Source: Myotis daubentonii (Eukaryota > Chordata > Mammalia > Chiroptera > Vespertilionidae). From it: a stretch of DNA of 64,000 nucleotides. The notes under the pieces are model-generated. The model was not told where the DNA came from. It saw only the letters and a program-made list of their open reading frames with translations, and searched no databases. Position numbers and translations under genes: made by a program. The DNA lies in contig NC_081849.1 in assembly GCF_963259705.1 (NCBI RefSeq), forward strand, positions 55,090,093 to 55,154,092. Reading direction: 5' to 3'. This document shows positions 36,674 to 48,407 of the stretch, in pieces; positions within the stretch are counted from its first letter, which is position 1, and each line of letters starts with the position of its first letter.

Positions 36674-37772
36674 AAGGAATTAAAAGTACAGCTATAAGAG
36701 ATAGTAATTTGGATTCAAAAGTAAATCATTTAACATGCGACTTGAAAGCCAAGGATTAAAAACTCAATCAGATAGTAGCTGAGTTAAGGGAGCTGGAGCA
36801 ACCAAAACAATCACCTGCAAATCACATGGTTTTGATAAAATATCAGCGATCAAAACAACAAAATGAAGGAGATAGCATCATCAGTAAATGAAAACAAGCT
36901 CTAGATGATGGAAAATAGAGGGTTCGTCAACTTGAAGGTGATAAAATGAACATCACCGAAGTCAGACATGCAGAAAGAAAAATTAATTCAATGTGAATTG
37001 ACTGTTAATGATTTCTATGTAACCAAGGAGAGGCCTAAATAGAAGATTTAGTAAGTTAGCTATATCAATCACAAAAATATAATTTAAATCTCCAGAAGCA
37101 GAACTGTGAGTTTAAGGAACATATTAAACAAAATGTAAGGGAGCTTTCTTGAGTCCAGTGTTTGGAGAAGGAATTAGCAGATTCCGCTCAGCACAGGGCA
37201 GCTTCCCAATGCCAAGGATGCTCTTTTTGGTCAGTTGGACCTTATTTCACCACAGCCCTCCACCTGAGTAATTACTTCAGAATCCACAAAGTCTCTTAAG
37301 GCAATTAAATCGGATGAACTGAGTGAGTCTTCTAAATTGTTCCAAGAAGAGGTATAAGAGCTGATAAACCAGTGCAGGACAAAGAAGCAACAATTAGAAG
37401 CCTCAAGAAAGAAAATCAGAGATTGTCTGACCCAGTTGCTGCCACCTCTAAACTAGGTAGATAACTACTTGAACAAACTGACTCAGAAATTGAGCTGCTA
37501 AAGGAGAAACAAGATGTTTTTACAAAACTGACTTAAGGACAAAGAGCTCTTAATCAAAGCAAAAAGTGATGAATTGCTTTCTTTAAGTGAAAAATTTACC
37601 ATGAAGTGAGCAAAATGAACCTTTGAGTCAGACAATAACCAACTTGAAGGACAGAATATTGCATTTTGAAGTGGACATGTGTAAACTAAAACAGGAAAAT
37701 GAAAAAAAATAGTAGAAACATCAAGGGAAAAGGAAACAGAAAATCAAGTGGCAAATATGTGACTTTCTAGGA

Positions 37773-38083
37773 CAGTGGTTCTCAACCTTCCTAATACCGT
37801 GACCCTTTAATACAGTTCCTCATGTTGTGGTGACCCCCCCAACCATAAAATTATTTTCGTTGCTACTTCATAACTAATTTTGCTACTGTTATGAATCGTA
37901 ATGTAAATATCTGATATGCAGGATGTATTTTTATTGTTACAAATTGAACATAATTAAAGCATAGTGATTAATCGCAAAAACAATATGTAATTATATATGT
38001 GTTTTCCTATGGTCTTAGGCGACCCCTGTGAAAGGGTCGTTCGACCCCGGAAGTGGTCGCGACCCACAGGTTGAGAACCGCTG
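37773..38083. mobile_element. SPIN-type non-autonomous hAT
   Basis: Starts cagtggttctcaaccttcct and ends caggttgagaaccgctg. A perfect 8-bp duplication, ttctagga, flanks it (37765-37772 and 38084-38091). The body includes 'atgaatcgtaatgtaaatat' and 'gcgacccctgtgaaagggtc', as in SPIN non-autonomous elements known to have moved horizontally among tetrapods. Confidence 0.97.
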
Positions 38084-39169
38084 TTCTAGGATGAGGAAAG
38101 GGGAAGAATTGGAATATGTTGCAATGACGGAGAAGGCTCTTGCTTTAGAGCAACTATTGAAGGAAAAAAAAACAGGGCAAGACCAAGGAATTAAATCAGC
38201 TTTTAAAAGCAGTTACATCAATGCAGGAAAAGACAGTTATGTTTCAACAGGAGAGAAATGAAGTCATGTTGGCAATAAAACAGAAACAAATGGAAAACCG
38301 TACCTTAGTTAAAATATGTTCAATACTTGTGTGACAAAGAATTATGCTTAAACCAGGAGGTGGAGAGATGGCTGAACCATACTTTAGAATCAGAAGGTCC
38401 TCCTTTGTTAGAAGCTTGGGCTGCAGAAGATACAGCAGCTAAAGTAAGAAGGAAAGCTGCAGTATTGGAGGGAAAGCTATGCTCATCTTCTAACAAAGTG
38501 GAAAAGGCAAGCCACCAAGCCAGTTTTCAGGTAGAGTCATTGCAGGGACAATTGAATCGTGGTCACCAAGGAGAGAGATGGAATTGCATTATGGCTGTTT
38601 CTCGGGGACAAGAAAAGCAGTCAGCTCACGCACTGCTAGCTAAGCTGACGCTGGTATGAGCTGAATGGGTGGAGAAGGCAGACATTTAGAAGGAAAACTG
38701 GTGGTGTTACAGGGATGTCTGGATAAAGCGAATCTGGCTTGGATCAGAAGGGAGAATAAATGACAGAATTTATAAAACAAAATGAGGTCCAACAGGAAGT
38801 GCTGGATGACGGACAAAAGAAATTGATAAACTTGCTAAGCAGCACAGAAGGGAAAGTTGGCAGAATCCAAATGAGAAATCTTTTTATGGGGTATTTTCAG
38901 TCCCCAAAACATAAAAGTCATGAAGTGTTACAATTAATGGGAAGCATTCTGGGTATCAAGAGTGAAACAATGGAACAGATGTTCAATGAAGATCAAGGTG
39001 GTGTTACCAGGTGGACCACTGGCTGGCTTAGATCACAAAATGTCCTCAGCACATCTCTGAGACCAAGGGAGCAGTGCATGCATAAGAGGTTTTTTTCTCA
39101 GAACTTTTTGTTGAATATCTCGAAACAGAATCCCACTTAGCTTTTTCCCCAGCAAAACACTCTGCCTGT

Positions 39170-39316
39170 GCCCGGCGGGTATGGCTCAGCAATTGAGCAT
39201 CGACCTATGAAGCAGGGGGTCAGGGTTAGTTTCCCTGTCAGGGCACATGCCTGGGTTATGGGCTTGATCCCCAGTGTGGGGTGTGCAGGAGGCAACTGAT
39301 CAATGATTCTCTCATC

Positions 39317-39351
<35 letters not shown>

Positions 39352-39391
39352 TACTTCCCTTCCTCCCTCTCTGAAATCAATAAAGAAACCC
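39170..39391 (+). mobile_element. Ves SINE, second subfamily, inside the pseudogene
   Basis: Head gcccggcgggtatggctca with ttgagcatcgacc, like the copy at 8459. The duplication cactctgc(c/t)tgt is at 39158-39169 and 39392-39403. It contains a (CT)n run near 39324. Confidence 0.95.
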
Positions 39392-39440
39392 CACTCTGCT
39401 TGTAATAGGAAGCCTCTAGCTCAAATTCAAATGTAAACAA

Positions 39441-39873
39441 GGTTTACGTTTATATGGGCTACAAAAAAACAAAAGCTTCAATTTTCATAGAAACGTAGGT
39501 TTATGTCGATAGAAACATACTGAATACAAAGGGCTAAAATAAATGAGTAATCATTAACATAAAATAATAGAACATTTTAATAAAAATTAATATTTTTTCT
39601 TGAATATTAACTCACCAGACACTGAATAACTGCACAAATAAGTGTAATGCAAATAAACCTATTTTTTTGTTCTCCAAAAGGGAAATATTTCCTGTTGTGC
39701 ACACCAAACAAGTCAGTTCAAGACTAATGACTTGGCAATCAGCTGCTAAAATATTCACTGCTGGTATTAGTGGAGAGAAATAGTGCATCTGCACATAAGG
39801 CACGTAAGGGAAATGAATGCAACACAATTATAGTAATCAGGCATTAGTGAACGTTGTAGCTCGTTATTAATAA
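39441..39873. other. unannotated DNA
   Basis: Nothing recognised apart from a short A-rich stretch at 39463-39476 that could be the remains of a retrocopy tail. Confidence 0.45.
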
Positions 39874-40072
39874 CTAGAGGCCCAGTACATGAATTTGTGC
39901 ACGGGTGGGGTCCCTCACCCTGGCCAGCAGTCGGGGCTGATCTGAGCCATCTAGACCAGTCCCAATCGGCTGGACCCCAACAGCATCTGCCCCCTGGTGG
40001 TCAGTGCACGTCATAGCGACTGGTCGACTGATCGGTTGGGCACTTAGTATATTACGCTTTTATTATATAGGA
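39874..40072 (-). mobile_element. HeliBat non-autonomous Helitron
   Basis: Minus-strand element: 5' tcctatataataaaagcg, 3' gggcctctag, flanked by A and T in the expected places. 199 bp. It resembles the 17734 copy (ccccctggtggtcagtgca). Confidence 0.94.
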
Positions 40073-40206
40073 TTATGTCTAACAGGATATTGTAAAATTT
40101 AAGTTAACAAAATTTTAATTAAAACATTTCTTATATACTGGGCTGGGCCACAAAATATTCATTGTGGGCTGCATGTGGCCCGCAGGCAGCGAGTTTGACA
40201 TGCGTG
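40073..40206. mobile_element. hAT transposon end fragment
   Basis: 'ggctgcatgtggcccgcagg' then cagcgagtttgacatgcgtg is a typical hAT terminus (inverse of cagg/cgcatgtcaaactcg). The matching left end was not found. The HeliBat at 39874 may have landed inside this element, since hAT-like AT-rich text starts directly after it. Confidence 0.65.
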
Positions 40207-40354
40207 CTCTAGGTTTACCAGGAAAGACAAACACACCAGGCTCCGTATTAACTGGGCTGGGTTGCTGCCTGGTCATTCAGATATTAAAGCTTCCAAAGTG
40301 ACGCAAATGTACAGCTAAGGTTGAAAAACACCATCTCACAGTTTTATATTATTA

Positions 40355-40524
40355 CTAGAGGCCCTATGCATGAAATTTGTGCAGCCCTGGCTAGCCCCAG
40401 CCAGCCCTCTCAGCCCCTTGCAGCCTTGACCGGTTCTTGCAGCCCCGGCTTCCTCCAGAAGGTTGTCCTGAGGGTCGATCTGCTGTTTGATCTAATTAGC
40501 ATATTAGCTCTTTATTATATAGGA
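40355..40524 (-). mobile_element. short HeliBat
   Basis: Minus strand: 5' tcctatataataaagagc, 3' agggcctctag, with A and T at the flanks. Only 170 bp; part of the 3' palindrome is missing. Confidence 0.92.
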
Positions 40525-42930
40525 TATTAAAACATTCTGTTTGCATGTCTGGGCTTTCCCTGTGCTCAAGAATTATGCCATGCTTCTTGATTTTCCTCAG
40601 AGCCCAGAACAAAATTGCTTCCAGCCAGCTTTTGCGTGCTCAAAAGCACTTGGTTTCATAAAGGAACTAATTGAGAAGAAACTAGAAAGAACCCAATCTG
40701 AGGATGTCATGAGGATTTCAAAAGGTTGAATGTGAATAAAAAGAGCAAAAGAGTAGGTGAGGGCTACTTGGTAGGAACAAATTGTTCCCTGAATTAATAA
40801 CAGAGTTTGTATATTTCTAGGCAGAAAGCTAGGGAAAGCGAGAGCAATGGAAATGGAAAGCCTCTAGGAAGAGTGTAGTTTGGAGGGCGAGAAAAACGTG
40901 GCCTCGGAAGCTTTGAACTCATGAAGCTGAAGCATAGCCCAGTGAAAGATTCTTTAAATTTGAAAGACCAAGTTACCAGTCACACCACTAACCCGATGCA
41001 AAGCAGGGTCTCTTAGGGGCAGGAGCATTGCCACCGTTACTTTTACCAATACAAACAAAGTATAAGAATTTATAATGATACTTCTTTTTTTATAATGATA
41101 GTTATAAAACAAAAATGCAAACAAGGGTGAATTCGAAACGCAGGGAATGTAGTCCCTAAAATGTGATATATGTATAACCCGTTTCCTTAATTTCATACAG
41201 AATTTTAGTCTCTATTTACTCATTATGTTTTGCTGTTTCCCCTATGCTTTTTCTCTTCTTTCTTCTTTTTCAAAAAATCATTTGAGATATTTACTTCTCA
41301 GAGCACCAGAGAAAAGAGTTAACTGAAAATTGAGGAAATAAGCAAATAAACAATGACCTCCCCTCCCCTCAGATAAATACACATAACACATTTACATGCC
41401 TTATTGTAAACATTCTGCTACATCTTTCCTCCACCTGCTACAAGGAGTTAGATAATCTGTTTTTAACAGGAAAGATAAATGCACCAAATGTCACTGAGCC
41501 TCAGGGGGATCAGAGATGGTAAAACAAGTGCTTTAATGTTCTGATTTCCTTTTTCTAATGTATGTGCTGCATTATATTTTCAACCCAATCTCTGAAACCA
41601 CACAGCGGAGTCTGGCCCCTGCGTGGGCTAAGGAACATTTGCACCGATGAATCAAGCAGATATTTAATCATCTGTTCATTTGTAGGTATGTGAAGGGTTT
41701 GGAAGGAATGACATCACTAAGTGAGGATGAGGTATGATGACATTGGGTAAGGGCTATTTGCGCACAGCCTAATAATGGTAGTACTTGTATTATTTCTAAG
41801 CTGGATTCTTTTAAGCCCTAGGTATCTTTGTTGGCGGTGCTTCATAGCCGACCTTCAACATAATCAGGCAGGCGATTAATGAGCACTGATAAGCTTGAAG
41901 ACTATAGTTAGTGTGCTTCACAGATCTCACAACTTACTGCCATCGATGGATATAAAATTTACTTGAAAGGGAAGCAGAATTACAACGGTGATGAATGATA
42001 TTTAGTCTGCAGGAAGAAGGAAGCAAGAAAGAATTAAAGCAAAACATCCAGAAAGCAAGCTACAAAAATAGAAAGAAAGAGAAGGAGGGAGAGAAAGAGG
42101 GGGGAGTTAGAGAAGGAGGGAGGTAACAAGCTACAACATGGAGGATTCAATATTTTTGGAGCCAGAATGGTGAAGTTGAAATTTACATAAAGCTTTGAAA
42201 GATTGTGGTAGCCTTTTGACAAGTGAAGAAAATAAGAATCAGTATCACAAAGGTGATTAATTTCAAATAATATTAAAACTTCTGTGGTAGATAGTGTGTA
42301 CCATGATTTTGCCATCTGTTTGACCAGTGTCCAGCCTGGCTAGCACTGACTTGATGCTTTGGGAGTTAACGGGCAAGGGGCTGTCCCGAAAGAAGCCTGG
42401 CATCATGGAGACAGGAATATGCTTAAAATAACTCAAGTTAAAAGTGGCTTCTTTGAGGTCACTCTAGATTATTTAGATTATTGAGTCTAAAAGACCTAGG
42501 CGAGGATGATGCCACTTAGTTCAATTTTATTCTTTATGTAATATGAGTTTTTAAAACTGTATTTAAAGAAAATACTCTGACAGTTATTTGATGAATGAAT
42601 TAGAGAAGTAACAGTATAGAGATATCAGTCAGGAGAATAATAAACCATAAAAAATGTAAATAAAGACGGAATACTTTTTCTTTAGCCATCATTTAAACTT
42701 TCTCAAACAGGAGTATTTTAAACAAAGTAATTATAGCTAAGTCCATAAGTAGATTTCTTTGTTAGTAAAATAAACTAAATATATTTTAAAATATAATTAA
42801 AATGTGGCAAGGAATATATTTTTACATAAAGGTGTGTGTCTATAATTTGTGACTCTATAAAATGTTTTAAGGGCTGGATATGGAAAATACCAGGTAGGCA
42901 GACTTAACAATGATTAAAAATAAAACTCAC
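40525..42930. other. unannotated DNA, probably intronic or intergenic
   Basis: No repeat or gene recognised. There is a purine-rich stretch (gaaagaaagag...) near 42070-42120. Confidence 0.5.
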
Positions 42931-43153
42931 CTTTGCTAGTACGTTAATATTTAAATGTTTGTCTCTCCATAAATTAAAATATTTCAGTGTATCCTGATTG
43001 CTAGTGTCTGACTCATTTACTGAAATGCTACTGTCATCACTTTGTTCACCTACTTTCGGTGCCTCCTCACATCTTTTCCAATAAATCCGTATTCCACAAC
43101 TCAAAATTCTAGGTTCTTCTAAAGTTATACTAGTCTGTAATACCATCTTATTC
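42931..43153 (-). CDS. candidate internal coding exon of an unrecognised gene
   Basis: On the minus strand a T-rich tract plus aattgtag precedes an open block of 1 + 74 codons that ends at gcaaag followed by gtgagt, an excellent splice donor. The translation begins NKMVLQTSITLEEPRIL, includes IRIYWKRCEE and a Ser/Asp-rich stretch (DDSSISVNESDTSN), and ends NINVLAK. The composition is protein-like, without low-complexity bias. It starts after one base of a split codon and ends in phase 0. I do not recognise the protein. It could be an exon of a large gene that includes the candidates at 45233 and 58931. A chance open frame cannot be excluded, but the splice signals at both ends argue against it. 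Confidence 0.55.
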
Positions 43154-45232
43154 CTACAATTAAAAAAAAACACACCTTCTGGTTAGCTCAAGGTAGCGTT
43201 TCAGTACTCACGGAATATAGCATGTGCTTTCTTGCTTACTCTGTGCCTGTGCTCAGGTAGTTCTCCGTGCCAGGACCTTTCCCCATCCTCATCTCTGTCT
43301 TCTAGATTTTGGTCCATGGGCCCTTCCACAAATACAATGACTCTTCTTGCATGACCACTTCCTGATCATCCCAGACCATCCTTCAAAATTCTGCACGCTT
43401 TGTTTGGAAACCCACAAATGGTACATTAATTTTCCTTTATGTAAGCCAGTGTATATGTAGTACAAAAAGAGCTTTTTACAGAGTGATAACTAAAAGTTTG
43501 AAAGTGGGGGAAAATCAGTCTTTTGTTATTTGTATATATATTTTAGGAGTTTTTTTTTTTTTCCTGTATGACAGTCAACCTTGAACTACATGGTGATGGT
43601 ATGTGTGTATACATGTGTGTGAGTGTGTGTGTATGTATGTGTATTTGTACATATATTGAACAAGTATCATCCAAAGTCAAATTTTGAACTAAATTCCTAG
43701 TAAACTGCATCACGAGATGAAGATAAATATCTTGACATTGTCTATCCTGCCATGTTAAATATGCACAGTGATTGTTAGCACCTTTCTTACTGTCCTACAT
43801 CAACCGCAGCCATAATTGTCCAAGTAGTCATGTGCCTGGTCTCAGCCATCAAGATTTTTATACTTGGAAAAATTCAAGGTTCTGCCTGGCTGTGGGGTCC
43901 CTACCCTCCCTGACTGCCATGGAAGTTCTCATTGTGCTGATTGCCAGTGATTGAAGGTACTGCACTCTCCATTACTAAAGTTCAAAAACATTCCGTTCTT
44001 AGATAGTAGGTTTTCTGATAACAGGGAATGAAATGTAGAATTATTAGAGAAACACTGTAAAATTAAGATATTCCTGACTTAATAATCAGTCTGGTTTTGG
44101 TGATAAACAAAAAGAATGGATCTGTACACAGTCAGTGAAAAAAAATGTTTTCCAATGAGTCAGTGACTATTTTAATTTATCTCAGAACCAGAATGCTCCA
44201 GTAATTAATTAAATAGAGAGACTTAGTTCTTTGTCAACACAATCTCTTGCCTAATAAGAGTTTTAATTCTCCTTCTTTCATAATGCAAACATTAATTGAG
44301 TAGCTGCTTTAAACACATCATTGTGTTTGGCACTAGAGATAGTAGAAACATAAAATAAAATTTAAAAAAAACCTATTTGCACAGTCCAGATTTTAGACCA
44401 CTTTATTTTGATTATGTGTGCATTTATATAATATCTGGATAAATTATTGGATATCTGGTGACAGGAATTTTGCCATAGTAAAATTTTTTGGATCCCAGCA
44501 TATTTTCTGGCACCTGGCACATAGAAATCCTTTGTTTTATGTTTGTTGAATTGATTGAGTTGAGTGGACTCAATTTCAGTTAAAAAGGGGCTTTCAAAGT
44601 TTATAGTAAAGGGGCACACTGGTATATATTGAAATATGTATCTATTTCTTTGGATTAGTTTTCCATTCACTCTTAATCCATCCGTAGATAGCATAATACT
44701 ATCTAGATGGCATAATTTTAATTTTCATCTTCATGCTATTATTTAAATTCTGCCTATGTGAATGTTTTTCTTTGGTATTTAGTCTTATTAAGGGTATCAG
44801 TCCCTCATATTTGACCCATCCTTGAACCTGCTTTATTAAAACTTATGTCATTCTAGATGTGCATATCTATAAAGCAATTGCCATGAAGGACACATTGCCA
44901 GCTGACTACTTTAGAGATACTTGGGGCGACATATGCACTAAGTAAAAGTGTTTCTTAGAATACAAGATTTATATTTCAAATCTGTTTCCAGCTGTTCTAT
45001 TGTAAGGGAAAGTGAATGATACTGAACCAATTATGAAATCATGTGTCACTCTCCTGGTGATGAAAAATTGGCTAGACATTGAATGTCATCAACTCTACTA
45101 AGTACAGACATTCCATCAACCTTACAAACTTAGTGTTTCCAGGCAACCAGGGTTACCTAATGGCTGTCAGGTGGGGACAGAAAATTTGGTACTCCCTGAG
45201 GGTAATCATCTATAAAGATTTAACTGGTGTAC
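43154..45232. other. unannotated DNA, possible intron
   Basis: Contains L2-like traces near 43220-43450 and 44490-44560 (ggcacctggcacatagaaat) and an imperfect TG-rich stretch near 43600-43650. Confidence 0.45.
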
Positions 45233-45393
45233 CTTTCAACATGCATAGATCATTTGCAACATCCTCTGTCTCGTATACTGTCAGTTGGGTTTTCACTGGA
45301 TCACCGTGATTGAGAAAGGCTTTTTGTCTGGACCGCAGGCTGGAGTGGAACTTGTAGGTTCTTTCACACTCACCAAATATCTTCATGGTGGAA
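45233..45393 (-). CDS. candidate coding exon of an unrecognised gene
   Basis: On the minus strand, ttactcttttag precedes 1 + 53 codons + 1 base, then gtacac. The translation starts STMKIFGECERTYKFHSSL and includes RSRQKAFLNHGDPVKTQ and ETEDVAND; it looks like ordinary protein. The context around its Met (ccaccatga) is also a fair start site, so it may be a first coding exon. The donor is weaker than that of the 42931 exon. The phases of the two do not join directly (one base here, two needed there), so another exon would have to lie between. An internal gtgagtg soon after the start is a competing donor. Confidence 0.42.
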
Positions 45394-45712
45394 CTAAAAG
45401 AGTAAACAAATGGTTAGAGGAAGACTGAAATGATATCATACTCTATGGGGGAAAAGCCTATCAATGTTTAAAATAAATACAACACCAAAAAGCTTCCTGC
45501 ATCAGCATGAAGGAGCAAAATATGTCTTTGAAATATCTGTCAGTAGCTAACCTTTCAGCTACATTTTAATGTCCATATGCCTCTCAGAAAGCCATAATGC
45601 CTCTATTTTTTCCATTTATAATTGGGGGAAAATAATGGAAGATTTAAGATCAACCTGAGGAGTGGCAATGGGAAAGTAATTGGAGATTCTGTAACACATA
45701 CAGTTGTGTTTA
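45394..45712. other. unannotated DNA, possible intron
   Basis: Nothing recognised. Confidence 0.45.
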
Positions 45713-46402
45713 TCTACACTAATAAAAGACAAACATGCAAATTGACCATACCTTTGCTATGCCTTAAGCCATGCCCACCAGCCAATCAGAGCAACTATAT
45801 GCAAATTAACCCAACCAAGATGGCAGCCTGCAGCCATGGAGCTGGAGCAAGCAGGAGGCTTGGTTGCCCCAATGATGGAGGAAGCCAAGCTTCCCGCCTG
45901 CTGCGGCCTGGTTCTGAGCTCCACTCAAAGCAACAAAGTTTCAATTATAGAAGATAAATAAACCCTAGATACCTGCTTTCAGCCAGCCGTGGCCACTGAG
46001 CTGGAGCAAGCAGGAGGCGTGGGCTGCCCCTGGAAATGGAGGAAGCCAAGCTACCTTCCCACCACCCTGGCCAGCTCTGAGCTCTTCTCAAGGCTACAAA
46101 GTTTCAATTATAGAAGGTAAATAAATCACAGAATAAAAAAAAAAAAAAGAAAAAAAGGAGAGTCTGGGAGCTTCCGTGGCCCAGGGGGGCGGGTAGGCTA
46201 GCCTGAAAATGGCCCTCAGTCCCTCACTCAGACTGGCCAGGCACCCCAGTGGGGACCCCGACCCTGAAGGGGGTGTGACCAGCTGCAAACAGCCATCAGC
46301 CCCTCACCCAGGCTGGCCAGGCACCCCAGTGGGACCCCCACCCTGATCCGGGACACCCTTCAGGGCAAACCAGCCGGCCCCCACCCATGCTCCAGGCCTC
46401 TA
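45713..46402 (+). mobile_element. composite HeliBat, module A
   Basis: Starts tctacactaataaaagac after an A and reaches ccaggcctcta, lacking the final G, where module B2 begins. It shares gccaagatggc, the A-rich block and the 'ccccagtggggacccc' repeats with the A module at 30085, but carries an extra duplicated segment around 'gctggagcaagcaggagg' (about 45840 and 45999). Confidence 0.92.
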
Positions 46403-46867
46403 TCCTATATAATAAAAGGGTAATGTGCAAATTGACCCTAACAGCAAAATGACTGGGAATGACTGGTCACTATGACACACACTGACCACTAGGGGCCAGA
46501 CGCTCAATGTAGGAGCTGCCCCCTGGTGGTCAGTGCGCTCCCACAGGGGGAGCTCTGCTCAGCCACAAGCCAGGCTGAAGGCTGCCAGTACAGTGGTGGT
46601 GGTGGGAGCCTCTCCCACCTCCTCAGCAGCACTAAGGATGTCTGACTGCAGCGTAGGCCTGCACCCCGCTGGCAAGTGGACATCCCCTGAGGGCTCCTGG
46701 GCTGCCAGAGGGATGTCTGACTGCCAGCTTAGGCCCAATCCCCTGGGGAGCGGGCCTAAGCCAGCAGGTGGTCATCCCCCGAGGGGTCCCAGACTGCGAG
46801 AGGGCACAGGCCGGGCTGAGGAACCCCCCCCCCCAAGTGCACAAATTTTTGTGCACCGGACCTCTAG
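46403..46867 (+). mobile_element. composite HeliBat, module B2
   Basis: Starts tcctatataataaaaggg directly after module A and ends gacctctag then T. The palindrome gtgcacaaatttttgtgcac precedes the end. The interior differs from B1: 'ccctggtggtcagtgcgctc' and a cagtggtggtggtgggag stretch, without the 48-bp array. It is closely like 61718-62186. Confidence 0.94.
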
Positions 46868-48407
46868 TTTTTATAAAGACAAAAAGGCTTATTTTCATGT
46901 GCACATATAAAAATGTGTTAAAAGCTTAAGGCAAAATTTGAATTGAATTTTGTCTAAAGAGTCAGTTCTATAGTTCTTTCTGGCACAGTTCAGATATAAT
47001 CCAAAATGTCAAACTAAATAAACATTCATGATGACAAATCTTTAAAAACATAATATTACGATCATATCAGCAATATTAATAATACAAAACATTTGAATAC
47101 ATATTTCCATGTTCCTGGCTCAATAATATATGCCATTATATTTTAGATTAATTCTTACAACACCTATTGAAATAGATACTATTTTCCTCCCCATATTTTA
47201 TAGATAAGCACACTGAGGTTCAGAGGATGTAAGTAATTTGCCCATAGCTAACTAGGTGAAGATGGAGTTTTAATCCAGACACTGTAGGTCAAGAAGCTGT
47301 GGTATATCCTCAAAAAATAGATCATCTCTTGTTATTAATTAATAAGATAATTTGATTCTTCTATTCATGTGCAGACACAAGAGTTGATATGAAACCTCTC
47401 AGGTATGTGTAAATTGTCTGTCTAATCCCTTTCTTTGAAAGGCATTAGTACCTACATTAAATTTGTGATATTTAGCAGCGATGATTTAAATGTATTTTTC
47501 TTTTATTTCATTCATTTATTTAAGAAATAGTTATTAAGTGGCAGGTAATCTAACTGGTGCTGGAAAAACACTACTGAAATAAGCATAGCGCAACCCTCGT
47601 GGACTCCGCGGGAAGGCCGGCATCGGCACCCATTTAGGTAAGTGTTACACAGGAAAAAGGTCTTTGAGAATATATACTACTCGGACAAATTTAAATGAAA
47701 GGCTTGCAGGAAAGGTCTCTCCAAGGAGGCTGTATTTAATTAAGCTTGTGTTCAAAGGATAAGTTAGTGTGTTAGTCAGGCATTTTGTTTATTACATAAA
47801 CAAAAGAAGCAGTAAAGTCACCAGAAACCACCTCGCTGCTGAATTCAGTGGACATTTTATCCTTTGGTTTTCCTGACTTCTTTAGTTTTTATCACCCTTG
47901 ACCACATTCATCACCTCACCCAAGCACTGCTATCAGGTTGCTCTTTTTCAGTTTCCTTTGTAAATATTTTCTTTCCTACACCCACACTTTAAATATTGTA
48001 TTTCCTCATAATTATCACGTAGGCTCTTTTCTCAATTCATTCTCTCTTACCTAGGTGAGTCTGTCCATTCCTATAGCTTCAGCTACCATTGCTGTATTGA
48101 TGACACCCACATCTAGTCTGTGTTCTATATCTTAAAGCATGTCTTTCATTACTCAGTGGCTTATACCAGACATATGAACATCACCCTTGACTTCTATTTC
48201 TCCCTCTCCCTCACTCATATCTAATCAGCCTCTAAGTCCTAAATATTATATTTATAGTTACATAAATACTATTTTTATTCCCACCTGCCATTACCGATCA
48301 TCTCATGTCTAGAATACCACAGAGCATCAAACTGTGGGTTTAGTTTTATCACCTAATCATTGCTTTCCAAAGAATCCAGAGCAATGTTTTAAAAGCACAA
48401 ATCTTTT
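46868..48407. other. unique DNA with MIR/L2 traces
   Basis: A plus-strand MIR lies near 47125-47290 (tattttatagataagcacac, ctgaggttcagagg). A minus-strand L2-like stretch lies near 47500-47640. Elsewhere nothing is recognised. Confidence 0.5.

Larger units (their letters stand above)
35165..39440 (+). pseudogene. TRIP11: processed pseudogene of TRIP11 (GMAP-210)
   Basis: TRIP11 is a Golgi coiled-coil golgin that tethers vesicles and has a C-terminal GRAB domain binding ARF1. The window carries an intronless, decayed copy. Translating piecewise gives golgin text in order: near 35700 'ELENLLHQ' and 'QKSIQVLQTE'; near 36950 a 'QLEGDKMNI' segment; near 38110 '[13 protein letters not shown]'; near 38470 'VLEGKL' then 'ASHQASFQVESLQ'; near 38860 'MRNLFMGYF', 'HEVLQLMGSILG' and 'DDQGGVTRW'-like GRAB residues. 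The last recognisable residues (P-P-x-K...K-P-L) lie either side of the SINE at 39170. Numerous stops and frameshifts show it is dead. The 5' end is truncated, starting near human residue 70. A block of roughly 700 codons is missing around 37155, inside what is one large exon in the human gene. Later insertions are a Ves SINE (35875), two SPIN elements (36456, 37773) and another SINE (39170). No clear poly(A) tail or target duplication was found; an A-rich stretch lies at 39463. Confidence 0.93.
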
